Part shown: positions 14,837 through 23,548 of the stretch, piece by piece | Position numbering within the stretch: the stretch's first letter is position 1 | How the letters are laid out: each line of letters starts with the position of its first letter | Origin: Rathayibacter sp. SW19 | Lineage (GTDB): Bacteria > Actinomycetota > Actinomycetes > Actinomycetales > Microbacteriaceae | Direction of reading: 5' to 3' | NCBI RefSeq assembly: GCF_030866825.1 | Contig: NZ_CP133020.1 | Span: 2,666,001 to 2,730,000, forward strand | DNA length: 64,000 bases | Notes under the pieces: generated by a model | What the model was told of the DNA's origin: nothing | The model's input: the letters and a program-made list of their open reading frames with translations, nothing else | The model's database searches: none | Translations under genes and position numbers: made by a program

Positions 14837-16249
14837 CTAGCGGATGCCCAACTCGGTCTCGCGATCAGCAAGGCCGGCCCGCGCAGCCTGTGCGTATGCG
14901 GACGGAAGCGCAGTGAGGAACGCGGTGATGTCCGCATCCGTTGTCGTGCGCCCCAGCGTCACCCGCAAGGCACCGCGCGACGCCACCTCGTCACGGCCCA
15001 TTGCGCGGAGCACGTGCGACGGCTCCGGGATGCCGGCTTGGCACGCCGAACCGGTCGAGACGGAGATCCCGGCGGCGTCGAGCAGAAACAACAGGGAGTC
15101 GCCCTCACAGCCGGGGAACGAGAAGTGCGCGTTCATGCTCAGCCGGACCACGGCATCCGGATGCGCGCGGTTGCGATCGGTTGACGGGGGCTCCGGTCCG
15201 TTCAGCAGCGCATCGGGCACCGTTGCGCGCACCCCGGCGATCACCCGATCGCGCAGCGCGGACAACCGCGCCGACTCCTCGGCCAGCACATCAGTTGCCT
15301 CACGCGCGGCCGCCGCGAACGACACGGCGGCTGCAACATCCTGGGTGCCGCTGCGCACTTGTCGCTGCTGGCCGCCTCCGTGGATCAGCGGCACGACGCT
15401 CGCGTGCCGGGACAGCGCGAGCGCGCCGATGCCGACGGGCCCGCCGATCTTGTGCGCGGAAACGCTCAACGCGACCAGTCCGGCGGCATCGCTGCTGCTC
15501 TGCGTGCGTAGCAGGCTGAAATCGATCGGCAGATGCCCGTAGGCGGCCACCGCGTCGACATGCAATGGCACGCCGGCGGCTGCCGCGAGCGCAGCGGCTG
15601 CCCGCACGGGTTGCACGGTGCCGACCTCGTTGTTGGCCGCGATCATTGTGACTAGCGCAATCGATTCCGGGTCGTCGGTCAACGCCTGCTCAAGCGCGTC
15701 GAGCCGGAGCGCGCCGGTTTCGTCGAGCGGGAGCCACTGGACCGTCGCGCCCTCGTACTGCTCAAGCCATTCGACGGTGTCGATGGTCGCGTGGTGCTCA
15801 CCGCCGGGCACGAGGATGCGGGTGCGGGTCGCGGCGCGGGTGTCGGTAGGGGTCTGGATACGGGTCTCGATACGCTCGCTAGCGCTCGCTACTCGACCAG
15901 CGGAGTGGGCGCTCGCTACTCGACCAGCGGAGTGGGCGCTCGCTGGGCGACCAGCGGAGTGGGCTCTCGCTGGGCGACCAGCGGCGTGATTGCGCTGCCA
16001 GTACAGCCCCTTGAGCGCGAGGTTGATCGCCTCGGTGCCGCCCGAGGTGAACACGACCTCGATCGGCTCGCAGCCGAGCGTGGCCGCAACCTGCTCGCGT
16101 GCTTCCTCGAGCATCCGCTTCGCTGCCTGACCTGCGCTGTGGATCGACGACGGATTGCCCACCGTCGCCATCGCCCGCGCGTACGCCTCGATCGCGGCAG
16201 GAGACGCGGGTGTCGTGGCCGCGTGGTCAAGGTAGACCGTCATACTCAT
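14837..16249 (-). CDS. cysteine desulfurase (NifS/IscS class) with in-frame repeat insertion
   Basis: A 470-residue PLP enzyme that takes sulfur from cysteine for tRNA thiolation and Fe-S assembly. Family residues are intact: YLDHAATTP start, PLP Lys267 in SVSAHKIGGP, the RSGTQDVAAAV loop and the active-site Cys403 in STGSACQAGIPEP. Residues about 89-141 are not family sequence. They are a low-complexity block with four HSAGR-type repeats, encoded by a palindromic intergenic-type repeat inserted in frame between the GLYWQRNHA helix and the RILVPGGEHHAT strand. The normal protein would be ~415 residues. The start MSMTVYL lies 13 bp from divergent glgX. It is likely functional because frame and motifs are kept. 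Confidence 0.94.
   Translation of the reverse strand: MSMTVYLDHAATTPASPAAIEAYARAMATVGNPSSIHSAGQAAKRMLEEAREQVAATLGCEPIEVVFTSGGTEAINLALKGLYWQRNHAAGRPARAHSAGRPASAHSAGRVASAHSAGRVASASERIETRIQTPTDTRAATRTRILVPGGEHHATIDTVEWLEQYEGATVQWLPLDETGALRLDALEQALTDDPESIALVTMIAANNEVGTVQPVRAAAALAAAAGVPLHVDAVAAYGHLPIDFSLLRTQSSSDAAGLVALSVSAHKIGGPVGIGALALSRHASVVPLIHGGGQQRQVRSGTQDVAAAVSFAAAAREATDVLAEESARLSALRDRVIAGVRATVPDALLNGPEPPSTDRNRAHPDAVVRLSMNAHFSFPGCEGDSLLFLLDAAGISVSTGSACQAGIPEPSHVLRAMGRDEVASRGALRVTLGRTTTDADITAFLTALPSAYAQAARAGLADRETELGIR
15827..15985. repeat. palindromic REP-like repeat cluster inside a coding region
   Basis: About 160 bp of repeat inside the desulfurase gene. It holds GTCTCGATACGCTCGCTAGC followed by GCTCGCTACTCGACCAGCGG, the palindromic element widespread between genes of Microbacteriaceae. 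Then come three ~30-bp partial copies ending in GACCAGCGGAGTGGGC or close variants. A related pair lies between genes at 54326-54420. Here the element is in frame and has no stop codon. Confidence 0.85.
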
Positions 16250-16262
16250 TACTGTAGAACTC

Positions 16263-18329
16263 ATGACCTCGGCGGATGCTTGGAGCGCGCTCGGCGCGAC
16301 CCTCACGACGAACGGCTGCTCCGTCAGCGTCTGGTCGCACAGTGCAGACGCGATCGAGCTGTGCGTTTTCGCGACAGGCGACCCCACTTGGGTGACCGAG
16401 AAGATTCCGATGACGCGCGGCGCCGGAGACGTGTGGACCGCACACTCCGATACGCTGCGCGCCGGAATGCGCTACGCATTGCGCGCATCGGGCCCGGACG
16501 CACCGCCGAACGCGTTCGACCGCGACAAGTTCCTCCTCGACCCGTATGCCAAGGGGCTCGCGCGCGCCGGTTCGGGTGGATGGCGGGCCGTGCCCGTCGA
16601 TGACTCCTTCGACTGGGGCGCGAGCAAGAAACCGAACACGCCGCTGGATGACACCGTCATCTATGAAGCGCACGTGAAAGGCATCAGCAAGCTGAACCCG
16701 GCCGTGCCGGCAGAACTGCGCGGCACGTATGCCGGGCTTGCCCACCCCGCCACTATCGAGCACCTTCTCGGTCTCGGCGTAACGGCTGTCGAGTTGCTGC
16801 CTGTGCACGCGTTCGTCTCGGAAGAACGGCTCGTCAAGCAGGGTCTGTCGAACTACTGGGGCTACAACACCCTCAACTTCTTCACACCGCACGCAGCATA
16901 TGCCACGAGGTCCGCACAAGCCGCCGGCTCTGCAGCCGTGCTGCGGGAATTCAAGGGCATGGTCAAACTCCTGCACGAGGCAGGGCTGGAAGTGATTCTC
17001 GACGTCGTGTACAACCACACGTCAGAAGAGGGGCCCGACGGGCCAACCAGCAGCTTCCGCGGCCTGGACAACGCGGCTTACTATCGGCAAGACGAGCACG
17101 GCAACTACATCGATGTGACCGGGTGCGGCAACACGCTGAACGCGAGCCATTCTGTCGTTCGGCACCTGATCGACGACTCGTTGCGTTACTGGGCGAACGA
17201 CGTGCAGATCGACGGCTTCCGTTTCGACCTGGCCGTCGCTTTGGGGCGCGACGAGAACCTGCAGTACACACGGGATCATCCGCTGTTGTACGGCATCCTC
17301 GACGACCCGCACCTGCACGACGTGAAGAAGATCGCTGAGCCGTGGGACGTCGGACAGGGCGGCTGGCAGACGGGCAACTTCCCCGACGGCTGGTCGGAGT
17401 GGAACGACCAATTCCGCGACCGGACCCGCACGTTCTGGTTGCGGGACATCGCCGACGCCCGCTCGAACGGCGAACCGAGCAGTGGGATCGGTGCGCTGGC
17501 GACCGAGATCGCCGGCTCGGCGGACACGTTCGCAGCGGAACGCGGCCCTCTCGCATCCGTCAATTTCATCACGGCCCATGACGGATTCACCGTGGCCGAT
17601 CTGGTGGCATACGACTCGAAGCACAACATCGGCAACGGCGAAGACAACAGAGACGGTACGAACGACAATCGTTCGTACAACCACGGCGTCGAAGGCGACA
17701 CGACCGATCCCGCGATCCTGGCTGCTCGTTGCAAGGCGATCCGCAACCTGATGGCCACCCTCATTCTTTCCGCGGGCGTGCCCATGATCACAGCGGGAGA
17801 CGAATTCGGCCGCACGCAGAGCGGCAACAACAACGCATATTGCCACGACGACGAACTCACCTGGTTGGACTGGGAATTGGAACCGGCACAACGGGACCTG
17901 CTCGCAACAGTCAGCTTGCTGATCCGCTTGCGTCGCGACAACGCGGGGCTGCGACCGGTGCGCTACGGCAAGACCGGTGAAGCCGTCCCGAACGCTGCCC
18001 GGATGGACTGGTACGACGCAAGCGGCGCCACTATGAATGTGACCGATTGGCAGTCGCCCGAGAATCGCACGCTGCAATATCTCGCCGCGAACACCGACGA
18101 GTTCACCGAGAGCGGGCGCACCCTGCTCATCGTGCACGGCCTGGAAACCTCGGTGCCGGTCACGCTGCCGGCGCAGCTCGGTGTCACCGGGTACTGCCTG
18201 CTCTGGGATAGCGCAGCCGACAGGCCGCCGGAATCGGCACCCGGGGTGGAAGCAAGGCATTCACCGGGGTCGACCGTGACGATGTCGCCCGCATCGATCC
18301 AGCTCTACCGAGTGAATGAGGCAGAGTGA
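16263..18329 (+). CDS. glgX: glycogen debranching enzyme GlgX (isoamylase type)
   Basis: A 688-residue GH13 enzyme that hydrolyses alpha-1,6 branch points of glycogen. An N-terminal CBM48-like sheet domain (residues ~1-110) precedes the (beta/alpha)8 domain. Catalytic residues: nucleophile Asp322 in IDGFRFDLAVAL, acid/base Glu359 in AEPWDVGQGGWQ, and the third Asp in FITAHDGFTVADL. The family landmarks YEAHVKGIS and YWGYNTLNFF are present. It diverges from the cysteine desulfurase with only 13 bp between starts. The last codons lie in a 16-bp tandem duplication. It opens the glucan-metabolism block (glgX, glgP, glgE, glgB). Confidence 0.95.
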   Translation: MTSADAWSALGATLTTNGCSVSVWSHSADAIELCVFATGDPTWVTEKIPMTRGAGDVWTAHSDTLRAGMRYALRASGPDAPPNAFDRDKFLLDPYAKGLARAGSGGWRAVPVDDSFDWGASKKPNTPLDDTVIYEAHVKGISKLNPAVPAELRGTYAGLAHPATIEHLLGLGVTAVELLPVHAFVSEERLVKQGLSNYWGYNTLNFFTPHAAYATRSAQAAGSAAVLREFKGMVKLLHEAGLEVILDVVYNHTSEEGPDGPTSSFRGLDNAAYYRQDEHGNYIDVTGCGNTLNASHSVVRHLIDDSLRYWANDVQIDGFRFDLAVALGRDENLQYTRDHPLLYGILDDPHLHDVKKIAEPWDVGQGGWQTGNFPDGWSEWNDQFRDRTRTFWLRDIADARSNGEPSSGIGALATEIAGSADTFAAERGPLASVNFITAHDGFTVADLVAYDSKHNIGNGEDNRDGTNDNRSYNHGVEGDTTDPAILAARCKAIRNLMATLILSAGVPMITAGDEFGRTQSGNNNAYCHDDELTWLDWELEPAQRDLLATVSLLIRLRRDNAGLRPVRYGKTGEAVPNAARMDWYDASGATMNVTDWQSPENRTLQYLAANTDEFTESGRTLLIVHGLETSVPVTLPAQLGVTGYCLLWDSAADRPPESAPGVEARHSPGSTVTMSPASIQLYRVNEAE

Positions 18330-18366
18330 ACGAGGCCCAGAGTGAACGAGGCCCAGGATGAACGAG
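18322..18366. repeat. 16-bp tandem duplication at the glgX 3' end
   Basis: Two exact copies of CAGAGTGAACGAGGCC plus a partial third. The first copy contains the glgX stop, so the duplication lies mostly in the 44-bp spacer to the ybaK-like gene. Confidence 0.85.
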
Positions 18367-18373
18367 CGGGCAG

Positions 18374-18865
18374 TTGACTCGTAGACCGGATGCCGGCCCC
18401 GGCACGCCCGCGACCGTCGCGCTGGCTCGCGCAGGCGTCGCATTCACGCCGCACAGTTACCGGCATGACCCGGCGACGACCGGATTCGGACTCGAGGCGT
18501 CGGCACTGCTCGGTGTCGAACCGGAGCGTGTCTTCAAGACTCTGGTGGTGCACGCCGATGACGAGCTGGTGGTCGGCATCGTTCCAGTTTCCGGGCAGTT
18601 GGATCTGGGCGCCCTCGCCGCGGTGGTCGGTGCAAAGCGGGCACGGATGGCTGAGGCATCAGTGGCAGAGCGAAGGACCGGTTACGTGATCGGCGGAATT
18701 TCGCCGATCGGTCAGAAGAGGGTACTGACGACCGTGCTGGACGATTCCGCCGAGCTGTTCGAGACGATCTTCGTGTCTGGCGGACGCCGTGGTTTCGACA
18801 TCGAGTTGTCGCCGAACGACCTGCTCGCGGTCACGGGCGGTACCCTCGCCGCAATCGGTCGCTGA
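18374..18865 (+). CDS. ybaK: YbaK/EbsC-type Cys-tRNA(Pro) deacylase
   Basis: A 163-residue trans-editing enzyme that hydrolyses mischarged Cys-tRNA(Pro). Features include TPATVALARAGVAFTPHSY, the strand YVIGGISPIGQKR with the conserved Lys-bearing loop region (FKTLVV upstream), and RGFDIELSPNDLLAVTGG. TTG at 18374 is the only usable start, because a TGA occurs in frame at 18359. It is 44 bp downstream of glgX, possibly in the same transcript, and converges on glgP with 21 bp between stops. Confidence 0.92.
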   Translation: MTRRPDAGPGTPATVALARAGVAFTPHSYRHDPATTGFGLEASALLGVEPERVFKTLVVHADDELVVGIVPVSGQLDLGALAAVVGAKRARMAEASVAERRTGYVIGGISPIGQKRVLTTVLDDSAELFETIFVSGGRRGFDIELSPNDLLAVTGGTLAAIGR

Positions 18866-18886
18866 ACCGGCCCGCGGCGAGCGCGA

Positions 18887-21442
18887 TCAATCCGCGACGG
18901 CGACCAGACCCAGTTCGGCGGGCGACGCGAGCAACGCGTTACGCGGCGTGACCCGAACCGTGTATCCGAAAGACCCGGCCTTCTCCAGTGGAATGGTGCC
19001 TTCGTAGGCGCGCGTCGTGTCCCCGGCGTCCATCGCGGTCAGTACCTCATGCTGCGCGCCGACGAGGTCTCTGCCGCCTTCGCTGTGGCCGTAGACGACC
19101 TCGACGGTGACATCGTCAGGCGTGAGGTCGCCCAACGCGACGTGCGCGCGCAGGTGCAATTGATCGCCGACCTGCGGCACGGAATCGATGCCACCGGACT
19201 CCACGTGCACGACGGTGACCGCCGGCCAGGCAGCGCGTACCCGCGCCTTCCACGCGGCCAGCTCACGCGCCGGCCGATTGCCATCATGGGTGAGCGCACG
19301 CTCGGATGCCGCCGCAGGCAGGTAGAGCCGCTCGACGTACTCGCGCACCATGCGCTCCGCAGTGAGTTCAGGCGACAACGACGCAATGGTGTGCCGAATC
19401 GACGCGACCCAGCGTGCCGGAACGCCGTCGTCGCCCCGTTCGTAGAAACGTGGTGCGATCCGGTGCTCGATCAGGTCATACAGCGCGTTCGCCTCCAGGG
19501 CGTCCCGCTGTGCGGCATCCCCTGCCGTGTCTGCGGACGGAATCGCCCAGCCGTTCTCACCGTCATAGAATTCGTCCCACCATCCGTCGAGGATGGACAG
19601 ATTCAACACACCGTTGAGCGCCGCTTTCATGCCGCTCGTGCCGCACGCCTCAAGCGGGCGCAATGGATTGTTGAGCCAGACGTCTGTGCCCGGATACAGA
19701 GTCTTCGCCATCGCGATGTCGTAGTCCGGCAGAAACACCATCCGACCGCGCAGTTCCGGCTGTGCCGCAAACTGCACGAGCTCCTGGATGAGCCGCTTGC
19801 CTTCCTCGTCCGCCGGATGCGATTTGCCGGCGATCACCAATTGCACCGGTCTCTGCGGGTCCAGCAGGATGCTGCGCAGACGCGCACGATCATGCAGCAT
19901 CAGAGTCAGACGCTTATAGGTGGGCACGCGCCGCGCGAAACCGATGGTAAGGATCGCGGGATCAAGAATCTCGCCGAGCCAGGGCGGGGTGATGGTGCCG
20001 GTGTGACCGGCCCGCCAGGCCGCCGCAACCCTGCGTCTGGCGTCGTGAACGAGGTTGTCTCGCATCCGCTGACGCACAGACCACAGTTCGGTGTCACTCA
20101 GCGACTGCGAAAGCCAATCCGCGTGGGCGGTATCGGCGGTTCCGAGATGGCGCTCCGCGAGTTCTTGCATCGCCGGGTCTGTCCAGGTCGCGGCGTGCAC
20201 TCCGTTCGTGATCGAGGTGATCGGCACCTCCTCTGCGTCGAACCCCGGCCACAACCCGGAAAACATCTGCCGCGAGACTGCGCCGTGCAATTTCGACACG
20301 CCGTTCGCCCGTTGGGCGAGTCGCAGCCCCATCACCGCCATGTTGAACACGTCGGCCGAGCCGCCCTCGTAGTTCTCGGCCCCGAGGGCGAGCACGTCGT
20401 TCGTGTCGACGCCGGGCAGGAGTTCCGGCTGACTGAAATACCGCTCGATCAGCGTGCGTTCGAACCGATCGATTCCGGCCGCAACCGGTGTGTGCGTTGT
20501 GAAAACCGTGCCTGCTCGCACGATCTGCAATGCCTCGTCGAAGGCGAGCCCGTCGCCGATCAGGCCTGAGATGCGCTCGACACCGAGAAAGCCGGCGTGT
20601 CCTTCGTTGGTGTGGAAGACATGCGGCTCAGGGCCTCCCTTCAGCGCTGCGCAAACCCGCAAAGCGCGCACTCCGCCGATGCCGAGGAGGAGCTCCTGCA
20701 ACAGTCGCTGTTCGCCGCCGCCGCCGTAGAGCCGGTCGGTGACGGAGCGCAGTGCTTCCGGATTCTCGGGAATGTTCGTGTCAAGCAGTAACAGGCGAAC
20801 CCGGCCGACCATCGTGGTCCAGATCCTGGCTTGCAGGGCTCCGCCGCCCGGCACAGCCAGCGCGATGTGTGCGGCGGTGCCATCCGGGTGCCGAAGCACG
20901 ACGAGAGGCAACCCGTCCGGATCCAGGGGTGGATAACTTTCCTGCTGCCAGCCATCTGCCGAAATCGCCTGGCGGAAGTAGCCCGATCGATAGAACAGCC
21001 CGACCCCGATCAAGGGCACGCCGAGATCCGAGGCGCTCTTCAGATGATCGCCTGCCAGAATTCCCAGCCCGCCTGAGTACTGCGGAAGCGCAGCGGCGAT
21101 GCCGAATTCGGGTGAGAAGTATGCGATCGATGCCGGCGCATCCGCCAGCCCCTGATACCAGCGCGGTTCGCTCAGGTAACGGCGCAGATCTTCGCGCACC
21201 CAGTTCGCCCACTCGACGAAGGATGCGTCCGCAGCAAGCTCTGCAAGCCGCGCTGGCTCGACATTGCCGAGCAGTGCGACGGGGTCGCCCGCGGTAGAAG
21301 CCCAGACTTCCTCCGAGATGTGCTTGAACAGCTGGCGGGTCGGTTCGTGCCACGCCCAGCGCAGGTTGGCCGCCAGCTCTTCCAACGCCCCCAGCGCTTC
21401 GGGGATCACGGCGCGAACGGTAAATTGACGGATTGCTTTCAC
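18887..21442 (-). CDS. glgP: alpha-glucan (maltodextrin/glycogen) phosphorylase
   Basis: An 851-residue GT35 phosphorylase of the short, MtGlgP-like actinobacterial type. It releases glucose-1-phosphate from alpha-1,4-glucans. An N-terminal DUF3417 segment (AIRQFTVRAVIPEAL...LRWAWHEPTRQLF) is present; the PLP lysine is Lys606 in GTSGMKAALNG, and YFSPEFGIAAALPQYSGGLG, FHTNEGHAGF and TTHTPVAAG are family motifs. The GTG start at 21442 leaves an 87-bp divergent spacer to glgE, so both probably share a control region. Confidence 0.96.
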   Translation of the reverse strand: MKAIRQFTVRAVIPEALGALEELAANLRWAWHEPTRQLFKHISEEVWASTAGDPVALLGNVEPARLAELAADASFVEWANWVREDLRRYLSEPRWYQGLADAPASIAYFSPEFGIAAALPQYSGGLGILAGDHLKSASDLGVPLIGVGLFYRSGYFRQAISADGWQQESYPPLDPDGLPLVVLRHPDGTAAHIALAVPGGGALQARIWTTMVGRVRLLLLDTNIPENPEALRSVTDRLYGGGGEQRLLQELLLGIGGVRALRVCAALKGGPEPHVFHTNEGHAGFLGVERISGLIGDGLAFDEALQIVRAGTVFTTHTPVAAGIDRFERTLIERYFSQPELLPGVDTNDVLALGAENYEGGSADVFNMAVMGLRLAQRANGVSKLHGAVSRQMFSGLWPGFDAEEVPITSITNGVHAATWTDPAMQELAERHLGTADTAHADWLSQSLSDTELWSVRQRMRDNLVHDARRRVAAAWRAGHTGTITPPWLGEILDPAILTIGFARRVPTYKRLTLMLHDRARLRSILLDPQRPVQLVIAGKSHPADEEGKRLIQELVQFAAQPELRGRMVFLPDYDIAMAKTLYPGTDVWLNNPLRPLEACGTSGMKAALNGVLNLSILDGWWDEFYDGENGWAIPSADTAGDAAQRDALEANALYDLIEHRIAPRFYERGDDGVPARWVASIRHTIASLSPELTAERMVREYVERLYLPAAASERALTHDGNRPARELAAWKARVRAAWPAVTVVHVESGGIDSVPQVGDQLHLRAHVALGDLTPDDVTVEVVYGHSEGGRDLVGAQHEVLTAMDAGDTTRAYEGTIPLEKAGSFGYTVRVTPRNALLASPAELGLVAVAD

Positions 21443-21529
21443 CCCGGCAACACTATCGGAGCAAGCAAAACAATCCGCAAACGCGAACACGCCGCCCGCG
21501 CATGGGCCCATTGGCGCTACGGTCGGAGT

Positions 21530-23548
21530 GTGGCAACGACCAACGACGATTTCGAGCCTGCGATCGGGCGAATTCCGATCCTGGATCTCACACCGGCCGT
21601 CAACGCGGGACGGTGGCCTGCCAAGGCGTTCGCGGGGGAAGTCGTGCCGTTCGGAGTGACCGCGTTCCGCGAGGGACACGACCTGATCGGCGTTGATCTT
21701 CTGCTGTTCGACCCGGCGGGAACCGCCTCCGAGTACCGCATGGCGCCTGCCGCACCTGGCACCGATCGCTGGCGCAGGCTTGTTCAGTTGGAAGCTGAGG
21801 GGCTGTGGCGTTTTCAGGCGCGAGGCTTCGCCGACGATTACGCGACCTGGCTGCACGACGCACAACTCAAGATCCCCGCCGGAGTCGACGTCGAGCTCAT
21901 GTTCCTGATCGGCGCCGACCTGTTGAAGCGCGCGGCGGCTGACCGAGCACGCAGCGCTGCACAGCGCCGGGTGCTGAAGGACGCATCAGCCGCGATCACA
22001 GCCACGAAAGCTCCTGCGCTCGCGCGGCTGGCCGCCGCGTCCGCTGTCGCGCTCACACGGGTATTGGATGCGCGGCCGATCATCAGCTTATCGACACTCT
22101 CCGAGCCGCTCGAGCTGCTCGTCGAGCGCAGGGCGGCCGGCGTCGGATCCTGGTATGAGTTCTTTCCGCGCTCGGTTGGCGCAAAACGCACAAGAAGCGG
22201 AACCTGGACCTCCGGCACCTTCCGCAGCGCAGCCAAGCGACTGCCTGCCATTGCCGACATGGGTTTCGACATCGTGTATCTGCCTCCGATTCACCCGATT
22301 GGGCTGTCGTTCCGCAAGGGTCCCAACAACTCTTTGAACGCTGGGGAGGCCGACCCGGGCTCGCCGTGGGCAATTGGTGCGTCAAGCGGCGGGCACGACG
22401 CCATCCACCCGCAGTTGGGTACGGAGAAGGACTTCACTTTCTTCCTCGGCAAGGCGCGCAAGGCCGGCCTCGAAGTCGCAATCGATTTGGCGCTCCAGGC
22501 CTCACCCGATCATCCCTGGGTCACCGAGCATCCGGAATTCTTCACCACACTCCCCGATGGCACGATTCGCTATGCGGAGAACCCGCCGAAGAAGTATCAA
22601 GACATCTATCCGGTGAACTTCGACAACGACCCGCGGGGCATTCGCACCGAGGTGCTGCGCATCGTGCGGCACTGGATGGCGCTCGGCATCCGCATCTTCC
22701 GGGTCGATAATCCACACACGAAACCACTGGACTTCTGGGAGTGGCTCATTCACACGGTCAACGCCGATGATCCGGGCGTCGTGTTCCTCGCTGAGGCGTT
22801 CACCCGCCCCGCCGTGATGCAAACGCTCGCGAAAGTCGGCTTTCAGCAGTCCTACACCTACTTCACGTGGCGGAACACGAAGCAGGAGCTCGAGGAGTTC
22901 CTCGCCTCCCTCGCACACGACACCGCAGATTTCCTTCGGCCGAACCTGTTCGTTAACACGCCGGATATCCTCACGGAATACCTCCAGTTCGGCGGGCCCG
23001 CCGCGTTCAAGATCCGCGCTGCCATCGCTGCCACCGCTGCACCGACCTGGGGGGTGTACTCCGGATTCGAACTGTTCGAGAATGTGGCCCGAACCGGTGC
23101 GGAAGAGTATGTCGACAACGAAAAATACGAATACAGGCCGCGCGACTACGCGCAAGCCCAGTCTCTCGGGGTGTCCCTAGCGCCGTATCTGACCATGCTG
23201 AACCGCGTGCGGGCAGAGCACCCCGCACTTGGGCAACTGAGAAACCTGCACGTGCACTCCAGCGAGGACGACGCCATCCTCGTCTTCAGCAAACATCTCG
23301 ATTCCGAATTCACCGGAACGGGCCGGCCGGACTCGATCATCGTCGTGGCCAACGTCGACCCGCATTCGGTACGGGAAAGCGTCGTGCATCTTGCCCTGCC
23401 AGAGCTCGGACTCACCGAAGGAGCACGCTTCGATGTCGAAGACCTCGTCACGGGGGCGAGCTGGACCTGGGGTGCTGACAACTACGTGCGCCTTGACGCC
23501 TTCACTGAGCCGGTTCATATCCTCCACGTGAGAGAGGTCCAATCATGA
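21530..23548 (+). CDS. glgE: alpha-1,4-glucan:maltose-1-phosphate maltosyltransferase GlgE
   Basis: A 672-residue GH13_3 enzyme that extends alpha-1,4-glucan with maltose from maltose-1-phosphate. An N-terminal sheet domain (1-110) and a helical insert are followed by the catalytic barrel. The nucleophile is Asp393 in GIRIFRVDNPHTKP and the acid/base Glu422 in FLAEAFTRP, nearly the same positions as Asp394 and Glu423 of Streptomyces GlgE. Other signatures are GSWYEFFPRSVG and LPPIHPIGLSFRKG. GTG at 21530 is the start. It overlaps glgB by ATGA, so elongation and branching enzymes are made together. Confidence 0.97.
   Translation: MATTNDDFEPAIGRIPILDLTPAVNAGRWPAKAFAGEVVPFGVTAFREGHDLIGVDLLLFDPAGTASEYRMAPAAPGTDRWRRLVQLEAEGLWRFQARGFADDYATWLHDAQLKIPAGVDVELMFLIGADLLKRAAADRARSAAQRRVLKDASAAITATKAPALARLAAASAVALTRVLDARPIISLSTLSEPLELLVERRAAGVGSWYEFFPRSVGAKRTRSGTWTSGTFRSAAKRLPAIADMGFDIVYLPPIHPIGLSFRKGPNNSLNAGEADPGSPWAIGASSGGHDAIHPQLGTEKDFTFFLGKARKAGLEVAIDLALQASPDHPWVTEHPEFFTTLPDGTIRYAENPPKKYQDIYPVNFDNDPRGIRTEVLRIVRHWMALGIRIFRVDNPHTKPLDFWEWLIHTVNADDPGVVFLAEAFTRPAVMQTLAKVGFQQSYTYFTWRNTKQELEEFLASLAHDTADFLRPNLFVNTPDILTEYLQFGGPAAFKIRAAIAATAAPTWGVYSGFELFENVARTGAEEYVDNEKYEYRPRDYAQAQSLGVSLAPYLTMLNRVRAEHPALGQLRNLHVHSSEDDAILVFSKHLDSEFTGTGRPDSIIVVANVDPHSVRESVVHLALPELGLTEGARFDVEDLVTGASWTWGADNYVRLDAFTEPVHILHVREVQS

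Noticed and set aside
15827..15985. The desulfurase insert as a CRISPR-like or minisatellite array.
   Set aside because: The units are imperfect and overlap, lack unique spacers, and match a palindromic repeat also seen at 54326-54420.
19049..20569. A 506-residue plus-strand frame.
   Set aside because: It lies antisense inside glgP with no family resemblance.
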